From contig CAIQRS010000113.1 in the NCBI GenBank assembly GCA_903874275.1, positions 1-34,883 of the forward strand: DNA of 34,883 nt, read 5' to 3'. Source of the stretch: an uncultured Anaeromyxobacter sp. GTDB lineage: Bacteria > Myxococcota > Myxococcia > Myxococcales > Anaeromyxobacteraceae. Both the position numbers and the translations under genes were made by a program. Below the pieces are notes generated by a model. It made no database searches, was not told the DNA's origin, and worked only from the letters and a program-made list of their open reading frames with translations. Position 1 is the stretch's first letter. Every line of letters starts with the position of its first letter. This document shows, piece by piece, positions 25,742 through 34,600 of the stretch.

Positions 25742-26170
25742 TCACGCCCTCCCGCGGGAGCGCCGCGACGCGCCCAGGAGGAAGCCCCCGGCGAGGACCA
25801 CCGCGAGCACCAGGCCGGCGTAGGGGAGGGCGACCCGCCACCAGGGGACGACGTTCTCACGCCCGAGCTTCGCGAGGAAGAGGGCCAGCGCCTTCCGGTC
25901 CTCGTCGTTGCCCCGGAAGGCGTGGGACATCTGTGGGCGGATGCGGCTCAGGTTGCCGATGTTCTCGTAGGCCTTCTCGTAGGTGCCCCACTTCTCCGGG
26001 GTGATGCGCGGGTGGAGCGGGTTGGTCACGCCGGGCCCCGGCTCGAAGACGTGGCAGGCGAAGCAGAAGTCGCGCATGCGGTCCTCGCCGCGCGCCATCG
26101 CCTCGGGGGTCTCGGGCGGTGCGGCGGCGGAGAGGAGGGCCAGCAGGGCGGCGAAGGGGGCGTGGTTCAC
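25742..26170 (-). CDS. Membrane-anchored small c-type cytochrome
   Basis: 142 residues. Signal peptide (PFAALLALLSAAAPPE), one haem c site CFACH (36-40), a probable axial Met81 in QMSHAFRG, and a C-terminal transmembrane helix (about 112-134) ending in the basic stop RRSRGR. The haem domain would thus face the periplasm, tethered to the inner membrane. GTG 26170 is chosen because GGAGGT lies four bases before it. It sits between the sigma factor (31 bases upstream) and the diiron protein (one base downstream). A single-haem mono-cytochrome of this type normally carries electrons; whether it supplies the diiron protein, which has no visible export signal, is unresolved. Confidence 0.85.
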   Translation of the reverse strand: MNHAPFAALLALLSAAAPPETPEAMARGEDRMRDFCFACHVFEPGPGVTNPLHPRITPEKWGTYEKAYENIGNLSRIRPQMSHAFRGNDEDRKALALFLAKLGRENVVPWWRVALPYAGLVLAVVLAGGFLLGASRRSRGRA

Positions 26171-26201
26171 GAGACCTCCAGGTAGGGTTCCGGATCGAGG
26201 C

Positions 26202-26786
26202 TCACCGGTCCAGCAGCCCCCGCTTCCTCGCCAGGGCGCCGAGCCGCTCCCTGATCCGCTCGAAGCGCTTGGTGAGGGTGTTGGGCTTCACCACCCGTCC
26301 ATCCCTGGACAGGACCTCGGCGCACTCGGCCCAGGACAGCCCCTGGTCGAGCCGCAGCGCGGCCAGCGCCCGGTCGTCCAGGGAGAGGGAGTCGCGCAGC
26401 GCCTTGAGATCCATCCTGCGCTGCTCGTGACGCTCGTCGGCGGCGGAGGCCACGGTCTCGGCGATGCGGGTGGCCTCGCCGGTCTCGAGCCGCCGGCGCC
26501 GGCTGCGCCAGGGCTGCTTGGCCGTGTCGCAGGCCACGTTCCAGGCGATGCGGTAGGCCCAGATCCGGAAGGGCGCGGCCCCACGAAACTCGGGCAGCCC
26601 GCGCCAGAGGTTCTCGGCGAACTGCGAGAAGGCCTCCCGCGCATCCTCCTCGTCGCCGAGGATCGACCGGAGGTAGCGGAGCACCTGCGGTCCGTACCCC
26701 TTGATGGCCGCGGTGGCGGCGGCCTCGGCCTTCCCGGCGGCGATCAGCCCACCGAGTTCCGCTTCCAGCTTCTCCGACTCGTCCAC
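26202..26786 (-). CDS. ECF-type RNA polymerase sigma factor
   Basis: 194-residue sigma-70 family protein with region 2 (about 28-96: LRYLRSILGDEEDAREAFSQ then FRIWAYRIAWNVACD) and region 4 (about 125-190: RDSLSLDDRALAALRLDQG, SWAECAEVL, KPNTLTKRFERIRERL) and no regions 1 or 3, hence extracytoplasmic-function type. GTG 26786 is used because GAGGAG sits five to six bases upstream; the ATG at 26790 is out of frame. It directs transcription of an unknown regulon, probably its own operon. No anti-sigma gene with a recognisable motif is adjacent; the downstream cytochrome is the nearest membrane protein. A 13-bp dyad precedes the ribosome site. Confidence 0.9.
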   Translation of the reverse strand: MDESEKLEAELGGLIAAGKAEAAATAAIKGYGPQVLRYLRSILGDEEDAREAFSQFAENLWRGLPEFRGAAPFRIWAYRIAWNVACDTAKQPWRSRRRRLETGEATRIAETVASAADERHEQRRMDLKALRDSLSLDDRALAALRLDQGLSWAECAEVLSRDGRVVKPNTLTKRFERIRERLGALARKRGLLDR

Positions 26787-26798
26787 GCATCTCCTCGG

Positions 26799-26811
26799 GG
26801 CACCGGGTGCC
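26799..26811. promoter_or_regulatory. Dyad before the sigma-factor ribosome site
   Basis: ggcacc (26799-26804) and ggtgcc (26806-26811) form a perfect dyad around one base, starting 13 bases upstream of the sigma-factor GTG and next to the GAGGAG. On the minus strand, GGTTATCC lies a little further upstream (about 26817-26824) as a possible -10 element. Candidate autoregulatory operator or leader hairpin. The whole 183-base divergent gap (26787-26969) also contains a run of C/G blocks with no further feature I can support. Confidence 0.3.
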
Positions 26812-26969
26812 AGGGGAGGATAACCCCTTTGGACGGAGATGACCCCCCCGAACGGGGCTGTCGCGATCTCGCCCGTCCTCCGAGTTCCGGGCCTGCGTCC
26901 GGCCGCCGCAGCCTGAACTTCGACCGGGATCCGCTTGCGCGGGGGGGCGACCCGGGAGAGAGTCGCGCG

Positions 26970-27584
26970 ATGCAGCTCATCATCGCCTTCGCCGTCCTCG
27001 GCGGCTTGCTCGTCGCAGGGAGCTGGCTCCTCCGCCCCGTCCCCCCCGAACACCTTCGAGGTGTCCGGAGCGGCACGGCGGTGGTCCTCCGGCCGCCGCG
27101 GGGCCGGAACGCCATCCTCTCCATCATGGCCATCGGGCCGACCCTGCTCGTGGGCGTGGTCGCGGCCACCGGTTCGCGGGGGGAGGGGATGGGGACCGCC
27201 GGCCTCGTCCTGGTCGCCCTCGCCATCGTCTTCGGGATCGGCGTGTTCCTCTACTTTCTGATCGCCGAGAGGCGGATGCAGGTCCGGGTGGACGCCCGGG
27301 GCGTGGAGAGGACCGATCCCCTCCGCCGGACGGGCATCGCCTGGGCCGAGGTCGAGAAGATCTCCTACAACGGCGTCAGCCGCTGGTTCTTCGTGACCGG
27401 CCCTCGCGGGATCCGCCTCTGGGTGCCGGAGAACATGGCCGGCATCGGCGACTTCGCCGACGTGGCCCTGGCCGGCGTGCGCCCAGCCGTCCTCGCCGCC
27501 GATCCGGCGACGCGGGAGGCGCTCGAGCAGCTCGCCGCCGAGGCCCGCGAGGAGGACGCCGCCGACGGAAAGGCGCCGGCGTGA
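26970..27584 (+). CDS. Membrane protein with bacterial PH-like domain
   Basis: 204 residues: an N-terminal helix (3-21), two further helices (about 47-67 and 76-98), then a cytoplasmic domain of about 100 residues with RMQVRVDARGVERTD, IAWAEVEKISYNG, FFVTGPRGIRLWVPE and IGDFADV. This order of strands is that of bacterial PH-like domains found after membrane helices. Function unknown; such domains may bind lipids or mediate assembly. It starts with ATG 26970 after GGGAGAGAG, and its stop overlaps the GTG of the small membrane gene, so the two are co-translated. It is divergent from the sigma-factor gene. Confidence 0.75.
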   Translation: MQLIIAFAVLGGLLVAGSWLLRPVPPEHLRGVRSGTAVVLRPPRGRNAILSIMAIGPTLLVGVVAATGSRGEGMGTAGLVLVALAIVFGIGVFLYFLIAERRMQVRVDARGVERTDPLRRTGIAWAEVEKISYNGVSRWFFVTGPRGIRLWVPENMAGIGDFADVALAGVRPAVLAADPATREALEQLAAEAREEDAADGKAPA

Positions 27585-27772
27585 CCGACCCCGTCCAGAA
27601 GGAGAAGATCCGGCGCATCGCCGCCAAGGTCGGGGTGGGCGTGAGCGCCTTCTGCGTCTTCACGGCTGGATGGATCGCCATGAAGAGCGACGACTGGACG
27701 ACCATCATCCTGGTCTCCATCCTGGCGCTCGTGGCCGGGCTGGTGGCGTCGAAGCTCTCGGCTACGGCTTGA
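27581..27772 (+). CDS. Small two-helix membrane protein
   Basis: 63 residues with two hydrophobic segments (about 18-34 and 41-59) and a basic N-terminus (EKIRRIAAK). It starts with a GTG that overlaps the previous stop (GTGA), which supports its reality despite the small size. Its end overlaps the convergent glycosyltransferase gene by 11 bases. It is not recognised; translational coupling suggests it works with the PH-domain membrane protein. Confidence 0.65.
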   Translation: MTDPVQKEKIRRIAAKVGVGVSAFCVFTAGWIAMKSDDWTTIILVSILALVAGLVASKLSATA

Positions 27773-28694
27773 ACCGGTAGCGGAAGGCGCGGGCCCGGGC
27801 CCAGCGGTGGCGCCAGCCGCGCGGCAGGTCGGGCAGCGGCCCCTCGTGGTCCCGCCCCCACCGCAGCATCTCCCACAGGAAGTAGCTGATGGGCAGGCCG
27901 TATTTGAGGGCGAAGGTCTCGCCGCCGTCGTTCAGCACGATCTCGCGCCCCACGGTCTTGTGCCGGAAGTGGTAGACGCGGCTCGCCCCGATGCCCCGGA
28001 ACTCCCGGACGCCGGCCAGCCAGAGCTTCATCGAGAGGTCCGGGTCCGACCCCATGCCGGGGGAGAACTCCACGCTGTAGCCCCCCACCAGTTCCCACAT
28101 CCGGCGGTGGACCAGGGTGGGCGGGGAGGTGGCCCCCGACCAGTCGGCCCGGCGGAGCGACACGGCGTCGGCGAGGAGGTCGGCGAGCAGGTCGCGCTCC
28201 CGGAAGGTTTCCGGGTCCCCGCCGTAGTCGCGCGGCGCGATGCTCCCCGGGGTCTTGCCGCCGGGCTCGATCATCGTCCCCGAGAGCATGAACCGCTCGT
28301 GGCCGATGCGCCCGGCGGCCTCGAGGAGCGCCGTGTCCCACCCCGGGCAGGCGTACATGTCGTCGTTCATGTAGGCGACGAGGTCGGTGGTGGAGAGCGC
28401 CGCCGCCGCGTTCACCGCGAAGCACACCCCGGCGTTGCTCTCGCTGTGGGTGTGGTCGAGCCCCTGGGCGCGTACCCAGTCGAGCGTGCCGTCGGAGCCG
28501 TCGTTCACGTGCACCACGACCTGGTGCGGCATGGCCGAGTTGCGCCGGATCGACTCCACGCAGAGCCGCAGGTAGGGCAGGTTGTTCCAGGACGGGATCA
28601 CGATCGAGAAGCGCGCGCCCGGCGTGGGGCGGGGCGCCGGGCAGGCCTCGATGCGGGGAGCGAGTGTCTCGAGGGGCCGGTGCCGACGCGCCAT
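27762..28694 (-). CDS. Family 2 glycosyltransferase
   Basis: 310 residues, GT-A fold. FSIVIPSWNNLPYLRLCVESI opens the domain in parts; VNDGSDGT (64-71) binds the nucleotide, MNDDMY (109-114) is the metal-binding DxD region, and the acceptor-side segment GMGSDPDLSMKLWLAG includes the catalytic Asp of the ED motif. The donor is a nucleotide sugar and the acceptor probably a surface polysaccharide or lipid-linked glycan, not determinable here. The start is uncertain: ATG 28694 is preferred; ATG 28712 would add six residues. The second GT2 gene lies directly upstream on the same strand. Confidence 0.85.
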   Translation of the reverse strand: MARRHRPLETLAPRIEACPAPRPTPGARFSIVIPSWNNLPYLRLCVESIRRNSAMPHQVVVHVNDGSDGTLDWVRAQGLDHTHSESNAGVCFAVNAAAALSTTDLVAYMNDDMYACPGWDTALLEAAGRIGHERFMLSGTMIEPGGKTPGSIAPRDYGGDPETFRERDLLADLLADAVSLRRADWSGATSPPTLVHRRMWELVGGYSVEFSPGMGSDPDLSMKLWLAGVREFRGIGASRVYHFRHKTVGREIVLNDGGETFALKYGLPISYFLWEMLRWGRDHEGPLPDLPRGWRHRWARARAFRYRFKP

Positions 28695-28727
28695 CGGGTG
28701 CCAGCCTAGCATGCGGCCGGCCGCGGT

Positions 28728-29657
28728 TCAGTCGATCGCGAAGAACATCTTCAGGCAGAACAGCAGCTTCATCGGCGCCGACTTCTTCTTGTAGGCCAGG
28801 ATCAGGTGCCGGTAGCGGAGGAAGATCACCATCCGGATCCAGTCGTTGCGCGGGGAGAAGTTCCGGTAGCTCTCGTGGATCACCCGGAAGACCTCCTTCC
28901 CTTGCCGGTTTCCGGCCGGGCACCTCTCGTACAGCAGGCGCATGCGGGCCCGGATCCGGGCCAGCTTCTCGGCCCGGGTCGGCCTCGGCCGGCCCGCCTT
29001 CCGGGCCCGGGTGCCGGCGCCGATGGCGTTGCCGCGGTGCTGCCGGTAGAGCACCAGGGGCTCGTCCACGTACCGGATGGCGCCGTGGCAGGTGGCCGTG
29101 AACCCGAGCCAGAAGTCGTGCGTGACCAGGGTGGGGAAGGGGAGGCAAAGCTCCACGAGCTCCCTCCGGAAGAGCATGGCGTGGCCGGGGGCCCAGGCCC
29201 CCACGGCGTACATCAGGCAATTGTCGTAGCCGATCTGGATCATGACGTCGGACATCCTCCGGCCGAGCCGCCTGCCCTCCTCGTCCACCAGCTCCGAGTC
29301 GCTGTAGACGATGAGCCCGTCCCCGAGCCGGTCGCGGAGGACGGCGAGCTTGTGGGGCAGCCAGACGTCGTCCTGGTCGCTGAGGGCGACGAGGGCGCCG
29401 GTGGCGAGCTGCATGCCCTTCTCGAAGTTGCGGACGTACCCCAGGTTCTCCTCGTTGCGGAAGATCCGGAAGCGGGGGTCGGCCGCGGCGTAGGACTCGA
29501 GGATGGCCATGGTCCCGTCCACGGAACCGTCGTCCACCACCACGATCTCCCGCGGGGGGAGGGTCTGGGCCAGGATGCTGTCCAGCTGCTCCCTCAGGAA
29601 GCGCTCCCCGTTGAATGTCGTGACGACGACGGAGATGTCGGGGGCTCGATCGGGCAT
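28728..29657 (-). CDS. Family 2 glycosyltransferase (rhamnosyltransferase-like)
   Basis: 309 residues. DISVVVTTFNGERFLREQLDSI starts a GT-A domain in parts; VDDGSVDGT (41-49) and SDQDDVW (93-99) are the nucleotide- and metal-binding motifs, the latter form common in rhamnosyl- and related transferases for O-antigen or exopolysaccharide. HDFWLGF and LYRQHRGNAIG follow, and the C-terminal 80 residues are basic with a hydrophobic end, probably peripheral membrane binding. ATG 29657 is preferred; ATG 29684 is possible but would overlap the divergent gene. Paired with the downstream GT2 gene (33 bases), it may build a small glycan. Confidence 0.85.
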   Translation of the reverse strand: MPDRAPDISVVVTTFNGERFLREQLDSILAQTLPPREIVVVDDGSVDGTMAILESYAAADPRFRIFRNEENLGYVRNFEKGMQLATGALVALSDQDDVWLPHKLAVLRDRLGDGLIVYSDSELVDEEGRRLGRRMSDVMIQIGYDNCLMYAVGAWAPGHAMLFRRELVELCLPFPTLVTHDFWLGFTATCHGAIRYVDEPLVLYRQHRGNAIGAGTRARKAGRPRPTRAEKLARIRARMRLLYERCPAGNRQGKEVFRVIHESYRNFSPRNDWIRMVIFLRYRHLILAYKKKSAPMKLLFCLKMFFAID

Positions 29658-29662
29658 GACGC

Positions 29663-30364
29663 GTGGCTGGCGAGAGACTAGCATCCCTGGGCTTGGTCCT
29701 CCCCACCACCCCTCCGGTCCGCAGGCGCCCCACCTTTCGGGGCGTGTTCCACCTCCTCGCCGCGGTGGTGGCCTTCCCCGCCACCGCCTGGCTCGTCTCC
29801 CGGGCCGGGTCCGACACCGCCGAGTTCGCCGCCGGGGTCTACGGAGGCTCGCTGGTGGTGCTCTTCACCGTCAGCGCCACCTACCACCGGGTCTTCTGGA
29901 CCGACCAGAGGATCCGGGCGGCGGTGGGGCGCATCGACCACTCGGCCATCTTCGTGCTCATCGCCGGGACCTACACGCCCTTCTGCCTGCTCATCGGCTC
30001 GGCCGGCGGCTACGCGCTGCTCGCCACCGTCTGGGCCAGCGCCCTCCTGGGCATGGTGATCGTGGTCTTCTTCCCGCGCACCCCCAAGCCGGTGCGCTCG
30101 GCCATCTACGTCCTGCTCGGCTGGCTCATCGTGCCATTCCTCCCGGCGCTCCACGCCGCGCTGGGACCGGGCCCCTTCGTGCTCATCCTGGCCGGCGGGG
30201 CCTGCTACACGGTGGGTGCGATCATCTACGCGGCGCGCCGCCCAGATCCGTTCCCGGAGGTCTTCGGCTTCCACGAGATCTTCCACCTGCTCGTGGTGGT
30301 GGCGGCGGCCTGCCAGTACCTGGCGGTGGTCGCCGCCCTGCGGGTCATGGGTGCGGCGGGATAG
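29663..30364 (+). CDS. Hemolysin III / PAQR-family membrane protein
   Basis: 233 residues with about seven membrane helices. The HlyIII/PAQR hallmarks are present: SATYH (71-75, with zinc ligand His75), DHSAIFVLIAGTYTPF (92-107) and the C-terminal HEIFHLL (204-210) with the two remaining His ligands. Bacterial members (YqfA, TrhA) help control membrane-lipid fluidity; hemolysis is not implied by the name. The start is uncertain: GTG 29663 begins only five bases from the divergent glycosyltransferase start, and TTG 29693 is an alternative that would fit the domain edge. It is convergent with the next gene, eight bases between stops. Confidence 0.87.
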   Translation: MAGERLASLGLVLPTTPPVRRRPTFRGVFHLLAAVVAFPATAWLVSRAGSDTAEFAAGVYGGSLVVLFTVSATYHRVFWTDQRIRAAVGRIDHSAIFVLIAGTYTPFCLLIGSAGGYALLATVWASALLGMVIVVFFPRTPKPVRSAIYVLLGWLIVPFLPALHAALGPGPFVLILAGGACYTVGAIIYAARRPDPFPEVFGFHEIFHLLVVVAAACQYLAVVAALRVMGAAG

Positions 30365-30372
30365 CGGCGCGG

Positions 30373-30903
30373 CTACGGCGCGGCCGGCCTGGGGTAGTGG
30401 ATGATGGCCGCCACGCCCGGGATGTACTTGAGATCCGTCCGCTCGGCGCCCCGGTTCCAGCGGGTCTGGCGCATGTCGATGAAGTTCGCGTCGGCCGTGT
30501 CCTCGAGCGGGGGGCCCCAGGCCTTCACCAGGGTGTCGCGCAACCGCCCGTAGGCGTCGGCGTCCACGTAGGTCTTCTGCGGCGTGCGGAGGCTGACGAG
30601 CGCGAGCTTGCCGCCCTCGAAGATGAAGCGGACGTCGAAGGTGAGCCCCTCGAAGGCGAAGCCGTCGATCCGTGCCTCGATGGTGTTGCCGTCGGCGAGC
30701 TTCACCGGCGGTGAGACGGCGGCGGCCTCCTTCGGGAAGGCTGCCAGGACCTCCGCTGGGGTCATCCCGAATCGGGCGGCCCGCCAGCCCGGCGTCGCTG
30801 CGGGCGCTGGGGCGGCGTCGGCCGGCGCCTTGGCCGGGGCAGGAGCGGGGACGGGGTCGGCGAGGAGGAGGACGGCCAGGAACGGAGCGAGCATGGTCGC
30901 CAT
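30373..30903 (-). CDS. Exported hypothetical protein
   Basis: 176 residues, not recognised. It begins with a hydrophobic signal (MLAPFLAVLLLADPVP), then an Ala/Pro-rich stretch, then WRAARFGMTPAEVLAAFP, a motif of W-x-x-x-x-x-GM-x-x-x-E found in many small secreted proteins that contain repeated SmpA/BamE-like folds. VDADAYGRLRDTLVKAWGPP later resembles the same pattern. A periplasmic binding or assembly role is possible but not supported further. Either ATG 30903 or ATG 30894 can be the start; neither has a clear ribosome site. The 58-base gap to the divergent gene at 30962 should hold promoters for both. Confidence 0.6.
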   Translation of the reverse strand: MATMLAPFLAVLLLADPVPAPAPAKAPADAAPAPAATPGWRAARFGMTPAEVLAAFPKEAAAVSPPVKLADGNTIEARIDGFAFEGLTFDVRFIFEGGKLALVSLRTPQKTYVDADAYGRLRDTLVKAWGPPLEDTADANFIDMRQTRWNRGAERTDLKYIPGVAAIIHYPRPAAP

Positions 30904-30961
30904 TCTAACCCGACAGGTATGCGCTGTTCGCCCCCCTCCCGGGCTCGGATATCATCACGGG

Positions 30962-31603
30962 ATGCTCACGAACCTCCTCCCGAGAATCGCCCTCGCCCTG
31001 GCGATCGCCCTGGCCGGCCCGACGCTGGCCGAGGATCCCCCTGCCCAGGCCGGTGCGGAAGAAGCCCCGCCGCCCCTCCCGGAGGAGCAGTTTCCGCCGC
31101 CGCCCGACCCGAACCCGGTCCCTCGCGGCGCGAAGGAGGACAAGGCGCTCTGGTCCTCGTGCGACGAGGTGGCCAACCAGCTCGCCTCGGCCCGGTACGA
31201 GGGCGCCCACCTCCACTGGAGGATCAAGGCCGAGGAGCTGTACGCGCGGCTCCAGGCGACCGCGAAGGGCGACCCCGGCGCGGCGAAGCGGGTCGAGGAG
31301 GCCCGCGCGCAGCTCCTCGAGGCGCAGACGTCGAGCTACGGCGACCTGGCCGGCCGGTGGCCCGTAGACAAGACCCGGACGTGCCGGTACCAGCAGCTCG
31401 ACCTGGGGAGCGCCATGGAGGTGTCGGTCACCCGGGACAACCGGGCCCAGCTCGGCCAGGCCCGCGCGGCCGCCAGCCAGTGCATGGAGCTGGCCCGCTC
31501 CACGCTGAAGCGGGTCCAGGGCTCCAGTGCGGCCCTGGCACGGGCCCTCGCGGCGGTGGAGCAGGTGCTCCCCCCACCTCCCACCGATCCTGCGCTGAAA
31601 TGA
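30962..31603 (+). CDS. Exported hypothetical protein, helical, Pro-rich N-terminus
   Basis: 213 residues, not recognised. A signal peptide (LLPRIALALAIALAGPTLAE, cleavage near 23) is followed by a Pro-rich linker (EEAPPPLPEEQFPPPPDPNP), then a mainly helical domain with three cysteines (SSCDEV, RTCRYQ, SQCMEL). Repeated Ala/Glu/Arg patterns (RVEEARAQLLEAQT) suggest a helical hairpin or coiled coil. Probably periplasmic. ATG 30962 is chosen since the signal starts at once; the frame is open further upstream but overlaps the neighbour. A strong hairpin follows the stop. Confidence 0.65.
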   Translation: MLTNLLPRIALALAIALAGPTLAEDPPAQAGAEEAPPPLPEEQFPPPPDPNPVPRGAKEDKALWSSCDEVANQLASARYEGAHLHWRIKAEELYARLQATAKGDPGAAKRVEEARAQLLEAQTSSYGDLAGRWPVDKTRTCRYQQLDLGSAMEVSVTRDNRAQLGQARAAASQCMELARSTLKRVQGSSAALARALAAVEQVLPPPPTDPALK

Positions 31604-31604
31604 A

Positions 31605-31638
31605 GAGGGGGGCGACGCCGCGTGGCGCCGCCCCCCTC
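31605..31638. terminator. Bidirectional terminator-like hairpin
   Basis: gaggggggcg (31605-31614) pairs perfectly with cgcccccctc (31629-31638); inside, cgcc/ggcg adds four pairs around a gcgt loop after one mismatch. The hairpin begins one base after the stop of the upstream plus-strand gene and lies 26 bases after the multicopper oxidase stop on the other strand. No T-tract is present, but stem strength and position between convergent genes support a shared terminator. Confidence 0.7.
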
Positions 31639-31664
31639 GAGCCAGGATTCGACCCAGGAGCCGG

Positions 31665-34600
31665 CTACTGCACCGGCACCACGAGGCTCGTGCGCATCAT
31701 CTCCGAGTCCTCGTGCGAGTTGATGTGGCAGTGCCACACGTACGGGCCGGAGGTCACGGCCTCATAGGTCCACCCCGTGGTGAGGAGGGAGGAGGTCGTC
31801 CCGGTGCAGTTCGTGGTCGGGCAGGCGCCCGGCAGCGCGGCGGGGTTCACCGGGTTGCCCACCGAGCCAGGGGCGGTCGGCGTGCCCACCGGGTTCGCGG
31901 CCGTGCCGACCCCGGCGCCCAGCCACCGCGGCGTCCAGTCGGCGACGATGGTGGTCACCATGGCGGGCGGGACCTGGACAACGTCCTTCCAGCCCGACTC
32001 GAAGGGGGCCGGAGCGACGGGCGCGCCGATGAGGAAGGGCAGCCCGAGTGCGCTCAGCCCGTCCACGTTCGGCACCACCTGCATCTCGTTGCCCGGCGAC
32101 GGCCCCGGCTGGCAGGTTGCGGCGCCGCACAGGTCGGTCTTGAAGCCCATCACGTCGAGCCCCTGCCGGTTCACGATCTGATGCTTCACGAGGTGCGGGT
32201 GCATCGGGTGGGTGTCCACGGTGAGGTTGATGAACTTCCAGACCTCGCGGGTGTTGAAGTTCGGGGTCTCGGTGACCTTGTACTCGAAGGGGACGCCGTT
32301 CAGCTGCATGCCGAGCGGCATGAGCGTGACGCCGTCGATCTTCTCGTTCAGGTAGACCTGCCGGATGATGTTCGGCTTGCCGGCGGGCGCCGGGCCGGTG
32401 ATCCGGACGAAGGTCGGGTCGAGCACGTTCTCGGGCTGCTTCGGCATGCAGGCGGTCGCCATGTTGGCCGTCCAGGTCTTGGTGGCGTCCCAGGTGAGGA
32501 ACTTCGGGGCCCCGGCCATGCCGCAGCCGCGCACGCCCTTGCCCAGCCCGTTGGCGGCGGTGGGCGTGCGGACGTCGACGCGCATGATGACGTTCAGGTC
32601 GGGCCAGGGCGAGGCACCCAGCGCTCCGGCGAACGGCGGGAAGCCGGCCGGGAAGGGCGCGGGAGCGTTGTTGACCATGTAGACGTTGGCGTTGCCGAAG
32701 GCGCCGACGCCGTTCAGGTTTCCGAAGTCGATCAGGATCTCGTAGCGCTCGCCGGGGCACATGGTGAAGGAGGTGGTCTTGACCGGGCGCTGCAGGTAGC
32801 CCTGGTCGTTGGCGACGACGTAGAAGGCCGTGTTGCCGACGAGGGCGGTGTTGGGCGCCGGAGCGGCCTGGGCCGTGGTGCGGGCCAGGAAGCCCGTGGT
32901 GTAGCAGCGGGAGTCGGAGCCGTTGACGATGCGCAGGCGGTACCAGCCGGTCTCGACGGTCTTCTTGGGCCAGAGGACGCCGTTCACCAGCGCGTGATCA
33001 CCGAAGTACTCGGGGACCCAGACCGGGTGGACGAGGGGGTTCACGCCGGCGGTGACCGGGGTCTGGCCCAGGGCGCCGAGGCCGGCGGGCGGGGGCGCCA
33101 GCGGGGTCTGGCCGAGGCCGTTCGAGAAGTTGATGCTGCCGTCCTCGTTGAAGGAGCGGTCCTGCACGGCCAGGAACAGGTCGTACTTGGGGATGCCGAG
33201 GGCGTCGCGCGGCTCGGAGAGCGGGTCGAGCCAGGTATAAGCATTGGCGGGGGTGAGCTGCCTGGCCCCGTCACCCTTCCAGGCCAGGGCGGCCGGGATC
33301 GAACCGTGGCGGGCAGGGTCCTTCACGGGGAAGAAGCCGGCGGGGCCCGCGATCACGTTGTGGTGGGTCTTGCCGATCGAGTGGTCGTGGAACCAGATGG
33401 TCGCCTCTTCCTGGATCATCGGATACGTGTAGACGTCGAAGTTCCCGTGCGGGCGCTTCAGGGTGAGGTTGGTCGGGTTCTCGAATGGGGGCATCACGTA
33501 GTTCTTGCCGACCATGTCGTACTTGGCCGCGGTGACCGAGTTGCCGAACCACTTCATGGCGAAGCCGTCGGTGGAGGGCGGGATCTCGCCGCCGTGGAGG
33601 TGGGTGACCCAGGAGTTGTCGGGCTGCTGCGGGCTGCCGTACTGGTTCACGCCGTCCGGCGGAACTGCCGTGGCGGCGGGGCCGGCCAGGGCGTGGTCGA
33701 TGGTGGCCTTCACGCCCATGAAGGTGCGGTCGATGGCGCAGGGCCAGTCGGCGGCCTCGGGGTGGGGGCAGAGGACGTGGGTGTTGGGGAACTCGTTGAC
33801 CCACTTCACCACGACCGGCCTGCCGGTGGTGCCGCGGATGCTGATCGAGGGCCAGGTGGCGACGTAGTTGTTGGCCGACCAGGGAGCGCCGATCGGAGTC
33901 TTGCTGTTGAACAAGGGCGGGTTGAAGATGTTGCAGGTCTCCTGCACGCCGGTGGCGGCGACGACGGGGCAGGCGAAGGGCGACGGCGCGACCGCGCCGG
34001 CGACGCAGGTCTTGGCCACGGTCACGGCGCACTTGCCGAGGTTCGAGAGCACGCCGGTCACGGGGCCGCCGCCCTGGTTGATCTGACCGACGCCCCAGAT
34101 CGGCGTGAAGAGCGGGTTGCCCGCCGGGATCTTGCCCGCGACGGTGCAGTTCGCGGCCTTGAACTCGGCGCTGGCGTCGGGCGGGCAGGCGCAGCCGCCG
34201 GCGACGCGGCAGGTGAGGCCGGTCCACTGCATGCCGCTCGGGACCGTGCAGGCCACGGCCGCACCGGCGGCGTCCTTGCAGCGGAGGCCGAGGCTGCCGG
34301 CGTTCGGGAAGAGGCCGACGGCGGCGAGCCCCTGGAAGCCGGTGGCTTCGTGGAGGCCGATCTCGTAGTAGTCGGCGCCGGAGTACACCCCGGGGTCGGG
34401 GGTGTAGTCGGGCGGGTTGAGAACCTCCCAGACGAACTTCGGCGTCGCGGGAACGCCGGCGGCGGCCGGGCCAGGGAGAAGGGGCAGGAGGGTCTTGAAG
34501 GGGAAGGCGGAGGGAGCGCCACACCCGGCCCAGCCGCCCGCGGAGCGCTGGCTCACGCCGGTGCCGGCCTCGCAGGTGAAGCTGCTCGAGGCGAGCGAAT

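Noticed and set aside
29663-29692. Overlap of the divergent HlyIII and glycosyltransferase 5' ends as a shared regulatory design
   Set aside because: Both starts are uncertain; choosing TTG 29693 and ATG 29657 removes the conflict.
30362-30375. Stop codons of the HlyIII gene and the next gene arranged as tagc...gcta
   Set aside because: Only four pairs; unlike 9501-9519 it would not form a stable hairpin.
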